64,000 nt of DNA from Paenibacillus lutimineralis (GTDB lineage Bacteria; Bacillota; Bacilli; Paenibacillales; Paenibacillaceae). Of this stretch, positions 1 through 8,885 are shown piece after piece (position 1 is the first letter of the stretch; each line of letters starts with the position of its first letter). Where the stretch lies: positions 843,501-907,500 of the forward strand of contig NZ_CP034346.1 of assembly GCF_003991425.1 (NCBI RefSeq), written 5' to 3'. The notes under the pieces were generated by a model. The model was not told where the DNA came from and ran no database searches. It saw only the letters and a program-made list of their open reading frames with translations. The translations under genes were made by a program, and so were the position numbers.

Positions 1-15
1 GCATTAATGTATGGC

Positions 16-50
16 AAAGAAGGCTGTCCTAAATCGGACAGCCTTCTTTG
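16..50. terminator. Bidirectional hairpin terminator
   Basis: A 14-bp perfect stem (AAAGAAGGCTGTCC, 16-29, pairing with 36-49) has a 6-nt loop. It lies just beyond the stop of the minus-strand MarR gene, so it probably ends that transcript and possibly one entering from the left. The U-tract is short on both strands. Confidence 0.7.
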
Positions 51-76
51 TGATGAATATGTGAAATGAAGAACAA

Positions 77-544
77 TTATTTACGTGCCAAAGGAGCTAA
101 TTTCTCCGCTTCACGCCCCATTTTCTTCAACAATTCAATCATGGTCTGTTTCTCTTCCTCGCTCAGACCGCTTAGCGCATGGTCGATTCGATCAGAGAAG
201 TCAGGGTACAACCGATCCATCAGCTCTTTACCCAAAGGAGTCAACTCGGCAAAAATTACGCGACGATCCCGCGGGCAAGGGCTCCGGTGCAAATATCCGG
301 CAGATTCCAGTTTATCGATGACATAAGTAACATTGCCGCTTTGGAGCAGCAGTTTGGCACCTATTTGTTGGATCGGTTGCGGGCCTTTGTAATAGAGGAC
401 TTCCATAACAGCGAATGCAGTAGGGTTAAAGCCCTGAATTTTGCTTCCTGTTACGGCATGCTCGTTGACGCTCTTGAAGGACTTCGAAAATACGCGATAA
501 AGATGCAGTGACAAATCGGTCCCGCGTTCCTCAGTTTTCAACAT
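77..544 (-). CDS. MarR family transcriptional regulator
   Basis: This is a 155-residue winged-helix regulator of the MarR family, usually a dimeric repressor released by small phenolic or oxidant ligands. The central helix-turn-helix and wing are visible around residues 55-100: 'PIQQIGAKLLLQSGNVTYVI' is followed by the wing region with 'CPRDRRVIFAELTPLG'. The C-terminal helices resemble the dimerisation arm. The ribosome binding site GGCGGGATGA precedes the ATG. The gene faces away from the remains of an MFS exporter at 689-1276. That is the classic MarR/efflux pump arrangement, so the repressor may have lost its original target. The ligand cannot be read from sequence. Confidence 0.9.
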   Translation of the reverse strand: MLKTEERGTDLSLHLYRVFSKSFKSVNEHAVTGSKIQGFNPTAFAVMEVLYYKGPQPIQQIGAKLLLQSGNVTYVIDKLESAGYLHRSPCPRDRRVIFAELTPLGKELMDRLYPDFSDRIDHALSGLSEEEKQTMIELLKKMGREAEKLAPLARK

Positions 545-688
545 TTATCATCCCGCCTTGTTCTATTATTTAATGAGCTAAAAATTGTTTGGAATAATGC
601 TATCTTAGATCAAGCCCATATTAAAAAAAATATAATTTATCACAATTTTCGGTATTTATTTTTAAAGATTGTGTCTTAGCCCCGTTCG

Positions 689-1276
689 TTGTCCTCCCTG
701 GACCTGATCAAAAATCCTTCCTCAGTTGGCGATCAATCTCATCCTGGAGGCGGATGGTGTATCGCGCTTAGCGGGGTCGGTACCTTGCTGGCTGCGGGAT
801 TGAATGGACTCTCCTCGAAGCTTTCCATTTCTCCCCTGCTGAAGATGGGAGTTGGCGGGATGCTACTGGGTATTGTATTCGTTATTGCCGGAGCGTTCGC
901 AATATTCGGAACCTTTAATCAATTCGGCATCATCGTCATGCTGGTTCTATTCGTGCTTGCCGGGCTTGGTGCAGGAATGGCGTTCATTCCATTTCAGGTC
1001 ATGCTGCAGCAGCGTACCCCGGAGGCACTGATTGGAAGAGTGTTCGGAACGGTGACGAGCGTGACTTCAACAGCAGCGTTGATCGGTCCGGTTGTAGGAG
1101 GTTATCTGGTCACGACGTTCGGTCCGCAGATTGCTTTTATCATATCCGGCAGCTTGGTCGCTCTGATTGGTTGTGTTCTGCTCGGATTCAAATCAGCAAT
1201 ATTGAAGCGGGATGGAGTCGATCAAAGCACGGAAGTGCTGGCTAGGAACAACATTGTGTTGGAGGAAATGAAGTAA
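689..1276 (+). pseudogene. 5'-truncated MFS transporter remnant (C-terminal half)
   Basis: The reading frame encodes roughly the last five transmembrane helices of a 12-helix MFS drug or siderophore exporter. The family-typical segment 'MLQQRTPEALIGRVFG' links two helices near residues 105-120. Intact members have about 400 residues and here at most 195 remain. An in-frame TAG lies at 677-679, just upstream of the only start-like codon, a TTG at 689 without a convincing ribosome binding site. The first 25 residues look unrelated to the family, as expected where a deletion joined foreign sequence. A short expressed protein cannot be excluded, but it would lack the N-terminal six-helix bundle. 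Confidence 0.75.
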
Positions 1277-1294
1277 GAGATATGAATGAAGCCT

Positions 1295-1337
1295 GCCTAT
1301 ACTGTCACCAATCTTGACGGTATAGGCTTATTTTACT
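1295..1337 (+). terminator. Rho-independent terminator after the MFS remnant
   Basis: The 12-bp stem GCCTATACTGTC / GACGGTATAGGC (1295-1306 with 1316-1327, one G-U pair) is followed by TTATTTTACTT. The same stem style recurs after the ApgM-like gene at 57067. Confidence 0.8.
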
Positions 1338-1363
1338 TAATGAGGAGAGTTTTGAATCAGGTA

Positions 1364-1392
1364 TTGAAAACGGTTTATTAATGTGATACGAT
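1364..1392 (+). promoter_or_regulatory. Candidate sigma-A promoter for the PAS-HTH regulator gene
   Basis: TTGAAA (1364-1369), a 17-nt spacer and TACGAT (1387-1392) stand 66 nt upstream of the start at 1458. The -10 matches four of six consensus positions, so this is only moderately supported. Confidence 0.45.
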
Positions 1393-1457
1393 CTTATCGA
1401 GATAATAAATTATCATCCTAATAAAAAATATGCAAGTCCTGAACGGAAGGAGATAAT

Positions 1458-2141
1458 ATGATGGAGAACGAGAATCGGAGGTTTTTAGAGAAGTACTTTC
1501 CGGTGGCCTCCTTCATTGCGGCAATCATTGGACCTAAATGCGAGGTTGTCGTACATGATATTAGCGATCCTGAGCACTCTATTATCTTTATTGAGAACGG
1601 ATACATCAGCGGTCGCAAGGTGGGGGACGCTTCTACCGACCTCGTATTGAAAATTCTTAAATCCGAAGCGTATCACGAGGAACAATTTATCGCTAACTAT
1701 AAAGCCTCGGGCAAATTTGGACAGAGCTTCCGCTCGTCGACCTACTTTATTAAGAATGACAGCAATGAACTGGTTGGTCTTTTATGCTTGAATATCGATG
1801 TTACCCATATGGAAGTAGCCGCCGAATGGGTTCAGCATATTTTGCAGGGAGGGCCTAATCCCTATATAACGCCCCCGGCGGATGAAGCGCCGAAGGAAGA
1901 GAAGCAGGCGACAGAATATTTGCAAGGCAATGCGGATGATCTGTTGCAGCACATGATCTTATCCGTAGTTGGCAAAATTACGATACCGCCGGACCGCTTG
2001 TCGCCGCAGGAGAAGATTGAAATCGTACGCGAGCTGAATGAGCTTGGAGTCTTCTTGTTGAAGGGCGGCGTCTCCCAGGTAGCAGTTGCATTATCGATAT
2101 CGGAGCCTACAGTTTATCGTTATCTTCAGAAGCTGAAATAA
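1458..2141 (+). CDS. YheO-like PAS/HTH transcriptional regulator (DauR type)
   Basis: A 227-residue DNA-binding protein. Residues about 10-120 form the YheO-type PAS-like sensor domain ('GPKCEVVVHDISDPEHSI' near 26). Residues about 165-227 form the partner helix-turn-helix, ending with 'VSQVAVALSISEPTVYRYLQ'. Proteins of this architecture (DauR, YheO) control amino-acid breakdown genes, including D-amino acid genes. The RBS GGAAGGAGATAAT sits before two adjacent ATG codons (1458 and 1461), either of which could be used. It is followed 27 nt later by a PatB/MalY enzyme, then NhaC and RidA, all on the same strand. It is most likely the local regulator of that unit; the effector is unknown. Confidence 0.88.
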   Translation: MMENENRRFLEKYFPVASFIAAIIGPKCEVVVHDISDPEHSIIFIENGYISGRKVGDASTDLVLKILKSEAYHEEQFIANYKASGKFGQSFRSSTYFIKNDSNELVGLLCLNIDVTHMEVAAEWVQHILQGGPNPYITPPADEAPKEEKQATEYLQGNADDLLQHMILSVVGKITIPPDRLSPQEKIEIVRELNELGVFLLKGGVSQVAVALSISEPTVYRYLQKLK

Positions 2142-2168
2142 CATTATATACAAGAGGGTGGCATCATC

Positions 2169-3347
2169 ATGAGTTATAACTTCGATCAAGTCGCTAGCAG
2201 GTTTGACACAAATAGCGCCAAATGGGATGGGGCGGCCGACACTCTGGGCAGAGATGTAATCGTTCTCTCTGTCGCGGATATGGATCTACAAGCACCGCCC
2301 AAGGTTGTTGACAAGGTTGCTTCAATGGCGCGTCATGGAATATACGGATACACCGATCCGCGCCCTCCCTACTATGCTGCGGTTCAGCATTGGCTAGAGA
2401 GAGCCTATGACTGGAGCGTGCCGGAAGATTGGATCGTGTTCTGCCCACGGATTGTACAAGCTGTATCGATCATCATTGAGCGTTTTTCGGAGCCGGGCGA
2501 TCGTATTCTGATGCATACTCCGGCTTATCAACCGATTGCCAATGCAGTGGAAATTAATGACAGAGAGCTTGTGCAGAGTCCGATGCTGCTCAGAGACGGC
2601 AAATATGAGATCGACTTCGATGATATGGAGCGTCAGATGAAGGATGGAATCAAGATTGTCCTGCTTGTTTCGCCGCATAATCCGACCGGACGCGTATGGA
2701 CGAAGCAAGAGCTGGAGCGGATCGCTGAGCTGTGCATCCGTTATGACGCACTTATCGTATCAGATGATATTCACGCCGACTTCATACACGAAGAACATGA
2801 GCATACGATCATTGCCAAATTGTCACAGCAGGTGGCGGAGCGCTCAATAATATGTACCTCACCAGGCAAAACCTTTAATCTGGCCAGCCTGGAGATCGCC
2901 AATATTGTAATCCCCAACGAAAAAATACGGGAACGCTTCCGCCAGGGATTAAGACAGGCGGGCATTCACAATCCGACCTTCTTCGCCGTACCTGCCCTGG
3001 AGGTCGCGTATACGGAGTGCGATGATTGGCTTGATGAACTTCGCTCATATATTAAGGAGAATATTGCTTATACCGAAGCGTTCTTCACTGAGCACATGCC
3101 TGAATTGAAGATCATTAAGGCGGAAGGTACTTTTCTCTTATGGGTAGACTGTTCGGCTTATAGCAGAAATGAAAGCGATTTAATCGAATGGATTCAGAAT
3201 CAAAGCAGGGTTAGTGTCAGCTTCGGCACCTCATTCGGAGCCGATGGAGAAGGATTTATAAGGCTAAATTTGGGCGCGCCAAGAGCGCTGCTTCAGGAAG
3301 CCTTCGAACGAATGGCAAATAATTATCCTCTTCATCATTCGTCATAA
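2169..3347 (+). CDS. patB: MalY/PatB family PLP-dependent C-S beta-lyase/aminotransferase
   Basis: A 392-residue fold-type I pyridoxal-phosphate enzyme. The internal aldimine lysine is K234 in 'CTSPGKTFNLASLEIAN', a family hallmark. The N-terminal 'VADMDLQAPPKVVDKV' is also characteristic of MalY/PatB. Family members cleave cystathionine, cysteine or related S-conjugates to pyruvate, ammonia and a thiol through a 2-aminoacrylate intermediate. Some act as aminotransferases on other substrates. It is the first enzyme gene after the YheO-like regulator, and a RidA gene lies downstream. RidA quenches 2-aminoacrylate, which supports a beta-elimination role here. The substrate is not deducible; D-amino acids or cystathionine are possible. 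Confidence 0.9.
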   Translation: MSYNFDQVASRFDTNSAKWDGAADTLGRDVIVLSVADMDLQAPPKVVDKVASMARHGIYGYTDPRPPYYAAVQHWLERAYDWSVPEDWIVFCPRIVQAVSIIIERFSEPGDRILMHTPAYQPIANAVEINDRELVQSPMLLRDGKYEIDFDDMERQMKDGIKIVLLVSPHNPTGRVWTKQELERIAELCIRYDALIVSDDIHADFIHEEHEHTIIAKLSQQVAERSIICTSPGKTFNLASLEIANIVIPNEKIRERFRQGLRQAGIHNPTFFAVPALEVAYTECDDWLDELRSYIKENIAYTEAFFTEHMPELKIIKAEGTFLLWVDCSAYSRNESDLIEWIQNQSRVSVSFGTSFGADGEGFIRLNLGAPRALLQEAFERMANNYPLHHSS

Positions 3348-3378
3348 TCAATTATTACATCAGTAGGGGGAACACATC

Positions 3379-4860
3379 ATGGCTAAGCCCATCAAGGAAA
3401 AGACAATCAAGCAACCCACTCTGTTTCTAGCTCTAGTCCCTATTATTACTATGATTCTGCTGCTCAGTCTAGGCTATATTCTATTCGAACTACCGCCTGA
3501 ACCTTTGATTATCGCTTCAACCGTGGTTGCTGGAATTATTGCCATCAAGCTCGGCTATAGCTATGACGATATTATGGGCTCGATCGCGCAGAAGATTGCC
3601 AAGACGATGCCGGCAATTCTTATCCTGATTACGGTAGGCTTCATGATCGGAGCCTGGATGGTCGGCGGAACGATACCGATGATGATCTATTACGGTCTCA
3701 AAATCATCAATCCGCAGTTTTTGTTGATTACAGCGTTCGTCGTAACTTCTGTCGTATCTCTATGTACTGGCACATCCTGGGGTTCGGCAGGTACAATCGG
3801 GGTCGCCTTTATGGGTGTAGGAGCTGGGCTTGACGCGAATCTAGCGGCCGTTGCCGGCGCCGTCGTAGCCGGTGCATATTTCGGTGACAAGCTATCTCCA
3901 TTGTCGGATACGACCAACCTGGCCGCACTATCCACGGGAGTCAATTTGTACGAACACATCGGCCATCTCCTGTATACGACGATTCCTTCATTTATCGTGG
4001 CGGCGATTGTCTATGTAATTACAGGGTTAAATACACATGGAGCAGGGGTCGCTATACCAGAGAAGGTCGTTACAATTATGGATACGTTAAGCACCGTGTT
4101 CCATTGGAATTTATTGCTACTACTTCCGATATTGATCGTATTGTACGGTTCAATCCGCAAGAAGCCTACGATTCCGGTGATGTTGATCTCCTCCCTTGTG
4201 GCGATGGCGAACGGACTTATCTTCCAAGGTTTCTCCCTGCATGATGTTATCAGTGCAGTAATCAATGGCTTTGACATCGCGATGATTAAGGTTCAAGGCT
4301 TCGATGCGGCAGTTGTCATTCCGGATATTCCGCGGCTGCTCAACCGTGGAGGCATGAACTCTATGATGGGAACGCTGCTTATCTGCTTCTGTGCCATTAC
4401 CTTTGCCGGAACGATCTCGTTAACGAAGTCGCTTGAACTGATTGTTAACAAGATTCTCAAGCATGTTCGTTCCACAGGTTCGCTCATCCTGGCTTCGATC
4501 GCTACCGGAATTACGATGATCGGGGTAACCAGTAACGGTCAAGTATCGATCCTGATGCCTGGCGAAATGCTGCGTGAAGCATATATCCGCCGCGGATTGC
4601 ACCCTAAAAACCTGGGGCGGACGATCGAGGATTCGGCATCCATTATTGAGCCTATTCTGCCTTGGACAGCGGCTGGTGCTTATATGGCGGGGACGCTCGG
4701 CGTTGCGACGCTCTCCTATCTGCCTTGGGCAATGCTATGTTGGACAGGAATTATCTTCGCTGTGATCTGGGGCTTCACCGGCTTTGGTATTGCCAAGCTG
4801 ACACCTGAACAGCAGCGCGAGATGCTGAAGGAATATGATGAGATCGATACAGTTAAATAA
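3379..4860 (+). CDS. nhaC: NhaC family Na+/H+ antiporter-like transporter
   Basis: A 493-residue polytopic membrane protein with about 12 predicted helices. NhaC-type features include 'CTGTSWGSAGTIGVAFMGVG' near residue 130 and 'AGAYFGDKLSPLSDTTNLAA' shortly after, with the acidic and polar residues that form the ion path. Known members exchange Na+ for H+ or, as in MleN, exchange organic acids with cations. It starts 31 nt after the PatB gene with RBS AGGGGG. Its place between a beta-lyase and RidA suggests that it moves the substrate or product of the lyase, or balances pH during ammonia release. That role is inferred, not seen. Confidence 0.88.
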   Translation: MAKPIKEKTIKQPTLFLALVPIITMILLLSLGYILFELPPEPLIIASTVVAGIIAIKLGYSYDDIMGSIAQKIAKTMPAILILITVGFMIGAWMVGGTIPMMIYYGLKIINPQFLLITAFVVTSVVSLCTGTSWGSAGTIGVAFMGVGAGLDANLAAVAGAVVAGAYFGDKLSPLSDTTNLAALSTGVNLYEHIGHLLYTTIPSFIVAAIVYVITGLNTHGAGVAIPEKVVTIMDTLSTVFHWNLLLLLPILIVLYGSIRKKPTIPVMLISSLVAMANGLIFQGFSLHDVISAVINGFDIAMIKVQGFDAAVVIPDIPRLLNRGGMNSMMGTLLICFCAITFAGTISLTKSLELIVNKILKHVRSTGSLILASIATGITMIGVTSNGQVSILMPGEMLREAYIRRGLHPKNLGRTIEDSASIIEPILPWTAAGAYMAGTLGVATLSYLPWAMLCWTGIIFAVIWGFTGFGIAKLTPEQQREMLKEYDEIDTVK

Positions 4861-4956
4861 CAACTCATTTAAAAAAACTTGGCAGCATAGAGCATCATTT
4901 TGTAAAATTTAATATAGAATGCGCAGAATCATGCGCTAATTAAGGAGAGAACCCAT

Positions 4957-5340
4957 ATGACACAACAAGAGAGAAAAACAATCGCTACCCCTGAGGCGCC
5001 AGGTGCAATCGGACCATATTCCCAAGCAGTTCAATTCGGCAACCTGCTGATCACTTCAGGACAGCTTGGCATGAATACCGCCGGTGAATTTCCGCCAACC
5101 GCTGCGGAGCAGACAAGACAATCTTTGTCCAACGTAAAGGCGATCCTGGAAGCGGCGGGCTATGGTATGGAGCATGTAATTAAGACAACCGTATTCCTGC
5201 ATGATATGAATGATTTTCAGGCAGTAAATGAAGTTTACGCGACATTCTTCACGGAGCCGTATCCGGCACGGAGCGCCGTACAGGTTGCTAAGCTGCCGAA
5301 GAACGGACTTGTAGAAATCGAAGTTATCGCCATAAAATAA
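4957..5340 (+). CDS. ridA: RidA family enamine/imine deaminase
   Basis: A 127-residue RidA/YjgF/UK114 protein. These are cytosolic trimers that hydrolyse reactive enamines and imines such as 2-aminoacrylate to keto acids plus ammonia. The substrate-binding arginine R105 ('YPARSAVQVAKLP') and E120 ('LVEIEVIAIK') are present at the canonical positions, and 'GAIGPYSQAV' marks the N-terminus. Length is normal. The RBS AAGGAGAG precedes the ATG. A 96-nt gap separates it from nhaC without a clear terminator, and a strong terminator follows at 5353. It fits as the detoxification step for the PatB/MalY enzyme in the same unit. Confidence 0.95.
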   Translation: MTQQERKTIATPEAPGAIGPYSQAVQFGNLLITSGQLGMNTAGEFPPTAAEQTRQSLSNVKAILEAAGYGMEHVIKTTVFLHDMNDFQAVNEVYATFFTEPYPARSAVQVAKLPKNGLVEIEVIAIK

Positions 5341-5352
5341 TATATAATGAAG

Positions 5353-5382
5353 AAGGCCTCTGGAATCCCGGAGGCCTTTTAT
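5353..5382 (+). terminator. Terminator after ridA
   Basis: The perfect stem AAGGCCTC / GAGGCCTT (5353-5360 with 5371-5378) is followed by TTTTATT. It closes the regulator-PatB-NhaC-RidA unit and separates it from ecsAB. Confidence 0.85.
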
Positions 5383-5508
5383 TCTGGCGTTATGAATGCG
5401 GGTTCTGGTTCAGAAGCTGGCAGTCCATGAAACGAAGGCAAGGTTATGGGCGTATAATCTATAAAAACAGGCAACCTTTAATTTTATTAAACAGGGTGGG
5501 GATCAATA

Positions 5509-6213
5509 GTGGCGGATACTTTGCTCGAGGTAAATATTGAAGAGGCTGGATATGACGGTAATCATTCTACGATTGAACAAGTCGAATTTGCGGTCAAATC
5601 CGGTCAGCTCACGGGCTTGATCGGCCCCAACGGGGCGGGCAAAAGCACCACGATTAAGGCTATTATGGGATTGCTCACAGAAGTGAAGGGAACCATTAGC
5701 TTTACGAAAGCAGGGAACCATTATGCATACATACCGGAGCAGCCGGTCTACTACGAGACGTTAACGCTCTGGGAGCATCTAAGTCTCGCCTCGGCGGTCT
5801 ATGGGGTTGACGAGACGGTGTTGGAGAGAGAAGGAAACGCGCTGTTGGAACGGTTCCGTATGACTGAAGTCAAACATCATCTGCCAGACGGCTTCTCCAA
5901 AGGCATGCGGCAGAAGATGATGCTGATGATCGGTTTTCTGATTCGTCCCGATATCTATATTGTAGACGAGCCCTTTGTCGGGCTGGATCCCAGAGCTACA
6001 AGGGACTTCCTCGCGCTGCTTGAGGAAGAACGGCGCCGCGGTGCAGGCGTGCTAATGTGTACGCATGTGCTTGATACGGCTGAGCGAATATGTGATGACT
6101 TCGTTCTTCTATCGAACGGAAGGATCGTGGTGAGCGGGGAATTGGGTGATATCCGCCGCGCGGCCTCCTTGCCAGAGGGAACACTGTTCGATTGCTTCAA
6201 TGCCTTGACTTAA
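5509..6213 (+). CDS. ecsA: ABC transporter ATP-binding protein, EcsA type
   Basis: A 234-residue ABC ATPase. Walker A is 'GPNGAGKST' (39-47), the signature motif is the degenerate 'FSKGMRQKM' (129-137), and Walker B/DEP is 'IVDEPFVGLDP' (151-161). The H-loop is in 'MCTHVLDTAERIC'. The variant signature and the adjacent permease match the Ecs exporter, which in Bacillus and Staphylococcus affects protein secretion, regulated proteolysis and peptide export. The start is GTG at 5509 with RBS AGGGTGGGG. It is shorter than the roughly 247 residues usual for EcsA, at the N-terminus. The permease gene follows 43 nt later, so the two are probably co-transcribed. Confidence 0.88.
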   Translation: MADTLLEVNIEEAGYDGNHSTIEQVEFAVKSGQLTGLIGPNGAGKSTTIKAIMGLLTEVKGTISFTKAGNHYAYIPEQPVYYETLTLWEHLSLASAVYGVDETVLEREGNALLERFRMTEVKHHLPDGFSKGMRQKMMLMIGFLIRPDIYIVDEPFVGLDPRATRDFLALLEEERRRGAGVLMCTHVLDTAERICDDFVLLSNGRIVVSGELGDIRRAASLPEGTLFDCFNALT

Positions 6214-6256
6214 GATACCGTGACTGGGAGAAGATTGATTTGAGGAGATGGGGACT

Positions 6257-7525
6257 ATGAACAAAATAAGCTCATCCACTCGAGCCGGATCGTTGTTCAG
6301 AAGACGCTGGCTTGACTATATTCGCCATCAAACCGGTGTACTGCGTACGGCTTTTGATGGAGTGGTTCTATTATATATCGGTATTCCGGGACTTTTACTG
6401 CTTGGGAGAGTTTATTATGGTTTATGGCAGGACGTGTTGCCGAGCTGGCTGACTGGTTTGCCGTTCCAAGCTGTGCCTGTGGCATTAATCCTCCTGACAC
6501 TGCTGCTAGGCGGACTCGTCTTGTATATTGAAGCGGCTGATGTTCTATTTCTGAAGCAGCATCCTAAATGGGTGCGGGAGATTATGCTGCGTGCCACCTC
6601 ACTGGCGCTGGTGCAACGGCTGGTCGTCATTCTACTCGAAGCAGTCTTGCTGCTGCCCCTGTTATGGCGTGTTTACGGGATGGGGAGCAAAGAAATAATT
6701 ATTCTATTTGTACTTACATATACCATGAATGCTGTATACCTACTTTTATCCAATCTGCTCGCTGTTGTATTCACGGGCCTCAGACGAACCCTCTTGGGGG
6801 TTGGTGGTACCGGATCGCTCTTAGCAAGCTATATTATCGGTGTGCTGTGTATAGAATTACGGCCTGAGATTAGCGTTATTATACTGCTGTGTTACATTCT
6901 GGTCTCCGTCTGGTTGATTGGACGAAGAGTATCGCTCCAGGGGCGGTTTGAGAGGGCTATCCGTGAGGAGGAACGGCAACGGACGAAGCTGACCGGAATG
7001 ATTCTGCAGCCATCTGTTGAACGGCCCGTTAAGACAAGGCCACGTCCGTGGCTGTTCCGCCGTAGCGGACATCTTATCCGTCAACGGCAGGTACACGATC
7101 GCGTTACGGAGGCAGCGGTTAAGTCCTTCTTCCGCGGCCGCGAAGTTCTATTATATGTGCAATTCACGATATACGGATTTACGGCTGTATTCTTGCCACC
7201 TTACCCAGTCAATCTATTGGTATATATCGGCCTGATCCTGTTATTGTTCCAATGGATGAATTCGCAGCGACGTGCTTTCTATCAGGTAAAATTACTGGCC
7301 ATATTACCGAAGGACGAGAATTTGGAATTTATATGTGCGCCCAAGACAATGAGGCTGCTGTTATTTCCAGCGATTCTCGTCATTACGGCAGGGCTTTGCA
7401 TGAATCTGTTCACGCCTGGATGGGGGCTGCTGGCAGCCATTCCACTGGGCCCAGCCGTATCCTTGCTGGCTGTACCTGTTCTATGGCGTTTCTTCTCCAT
7501 GAGCTCAAGGCGCAGAAAAGTGTAA
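6257..7525 (+). CDS. ecsB: ABC transporter permease, EcsB family
   Basis: A 422-residue integral membrane protein with an EcsB-like layout. There are paired helices near residues 30-100, a central group to about 225, a long charged cytoplasmic loop (about 225-290, rich in R and K) and a C-terminal helix group. ATG codons lie at 6248 and 6257. The second is preferred because GAGGAG sits directly against the first but nine nt from the second. It pairs with the ATPase just upstream. The gene ends six bases before a repeat fragment that fills the convergent gap to the next gene. The transported substrate is unknown. Confidence 0.85.
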   Translation: MNKISSSTRAGSLFRRRWLDYIRHQTGVLRTAFDGVVLLYIGIPGLLLLGRVYYGLWQDVLPSWLTGLPFQAVPVALILLTLLLGGLVLYIEAADVLFLKQHPKWVREIMLRATSLALVQRLVVILLEAVLLLPLLWRVYGMGSKEIIILFVLTYTMNAVYLLLSNLLAVVFTGLRRTLLGVGGTGSLLASYIIGVLCIELRPEISVIILLCYILVSVWLIGRRVSLQGRFERAIREEERQRTKLTGMILQPSVERPVKTRPRPWLFRRSGHLIRQRQVHDRVTEAAVKSFFRGREVLLYVQFTIYGFTAVFLPPYPVNLLVYIGLILLLFQWMNSQRRAFYQVKLLAILPKDENLEFICAPKTMRLLLFPAILVITAGLCMNLFTPGWGLLAAIPLGPAVSLLAVPVLWRFFSMSSRRRKV

Positions 7526-7530
7526 GAATA

Positions 7531-7596
7531 TGTGTTCAAAAGACCGGTTTTCAGCACCGAGAAGGTTGGATGAAGCTAGGGCCTGAGGAGCGGGGC
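7531..7596 (+). repeat. Repeat family B, fragment copy 1
   Basis: TGTGTTCAAAAGACCGG and the following TTTTCAGCACCGAGAAGG lead into TTGGATGAAGCTAGGG and a GAGGAGCGG end. The same order is found at 43008-43120 and, more diverged, at 41058. This copy lacks the roughly 36-nt internal hairpin segment present in those two. Confidence 0.65.
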
Positions 7597-7607
7597 CCCT
7601 CAGTGGC
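7583..7607. terminator. Hairpin between convergent ecsB and the flavoprotein gene
   Basis: CTGAGG (7583-7588) pairs with CCTCAG (7598-7603), extended by flanking GGCC, with a GC-rich loop. It overlaps the end of the minus-strand gene and has no U-tract, so termination activity is uncertain. Confidence 0.35.
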
Positions 7608-8871
7608 CTTGCGCCAGCAGGCCGGCATGGTGCCCAGCGGTGTACCCGGTGGCGAAAGCAGCCGTTATATTATATCCACCGGTATAGCCATGGATATCGA
7701 GCACCTCACCACAGAAGAACAGTCCTGGCATAAGCTTGGATTCCATCGTCTGCGGGCTGACCTCCTTAAGATGAACTCCTCCGCCAGTGACGAAGGCTTC
7801 TTCAAAGGGACGGGTACCTGTGACCAGGATACTGAAGCTTTTTAGGACAGCTGTAAATTCAAGCCAAGGTTCCTTAGGCAAGTGTTCATAGGTCGTCTCC
7901 CCGGAAAGACCGGCTCGTTCAAACAGAATGGGAAGCAGCCGCTCTGGAATCGTACCTTTGAGCACATTTTTTAGCGTTTTTTTAGGTTCATCCGTGAGGA
8001 GTCCGCGTAAATAGGCATCCAATCCGGCTTGAGACATCTCGGGGAACAGATCAAGCGCAAGCTTCACCTCGCTGCTGCCGCTCTTTCGCTTGACGCCGCG
8101 GATGAAGCCGCTGCAGCGCAGGGCGATTGGCCCGGACAAGCCGAAGTGGGTGAAGATCATATCGCCTTGATGCGCGACGACCGCTTTGCCTTTAGCATTA
8201 AGCACCGAGAGCTTCACATTACGTAGCGACAACCCTTGCAGGCTTCGATCCGTAATAAAAGGCTCTTTGGAGACGATGGGTACCTCGGTCGGATATAATT
8301 CAGTAATCGTATGGCCTGCCGCGGTAGCCCATGGATAGCCATCCCCCGTTGAACCGGTATGCGGGACAGATTTTCCGCCGGTAGCTATAATTACGCATTT
8401 GGCTTCTATTTGTTCACCCGTTGTGAGCTTGACCCCCTGAACCCCGTTCTCCACGAACATTACCTCTTGAACCGGATGATGTGTAAGAAGCTTTACTCCT
8501 AATGATCTGGCCTTGCCGACCAGTGCATCGACGACGGTCTTAGCCTTATCCGATACAGGGAACATCCGTCCGTTGTCTTCTTCCTTCAGTGCAATTCCCA
8601 AATTCTCAAAGAAGGCGATGATGTCACGATTGCTGAACAAGGAGAAGGCGCTGTAGAGAAATCTTCCGCCCCCAGGAATGTACTGAATCAATTCATCAAT
8701 TTCCTTGACATTCGTCACGTTGCAGCGACCACCACCAGAGATGCCTAGCTTTCTCCCGAGCTTATCTCCTTTATCGACCAGGGCAACGGAAGCACCCTGT
8801 TTCACAGCGGCAATCGATGCCATAAGCCCTGAGGGGCCTCCTCCAATTACGATTACTTCATATTTGCTCAT
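7600..8871 (-). CDS. BaiN/HI0933 family NAD(P)/FAD-dependent oxidoreductase
   Basis: A 423-residue flavoprotein of the HI0933/YhiN/BaiN family. The N-terminal FAD-binding Rossmann motif is 'VIVIGGGPSGLMAS' (about 6-19), followed by the family signature 'LGISGGGRCNVTN' (about 43-55). The second glycine-rich stretch 'CVIIATGGKSVPHTGSTGDG' (about 160-180) and the C-terminal 'GLFFCGEVLDIHGYTGGYN' complete the FAD site. Most members have unknown substrates; one clostridial member acts in bile-acid dehydroxylation. It stands alone between convergent ecsB and the divergent histidine kinase gene. The ATG is preceded by AAAGGAAAAAT. Confidence 0.88.
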   Translation of the reverse strand: MSKYEVIVIGGGPSGLMASIAAVKQGASVALVDKGDKLGRKLGISGGGRCNVTNVKEIDELIQYIPGGGRFLYSAFSLFSNRDIIAFFENLGIALKEEDNGRMFPVSDKAKTVVDALVGKARSLGVKLLTHHPVQEVMFVENGVQGVKLTTGEQIEAKCVIIATGGKSVPHTGSTGDGYPWATAAGHTITELYPTEVPIVSKEPFITDRSLQGLSLRNVKLSVLNAKGKAVVAHQGDMIFTHFGLSGPIALRCSGFIRGVKRKSGSSEVKLALDLFPEMSQAGLDAYLRGLLTDEPKKTLKNVLKGTIPERLLPILFERAGLSGETTYEHLPKEPWLEFTAVLKSFSILVTGTRPFEEAFVTGGGVHLKEVSPQTMESKLMPGLFFCGEVLDIHGYTGGYNITAAFATGYTAGHHAGLLAQGH

Positions 8872-8885
8872 CTATTTTTCCTTTC

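Noticed and set aside
7252..7845. 197-codon plus-strand open frame across the ecsB end and flavoprotein gene
   Set aside because: It overlaps two well-supported genes and a repeat, and has no family similarity.
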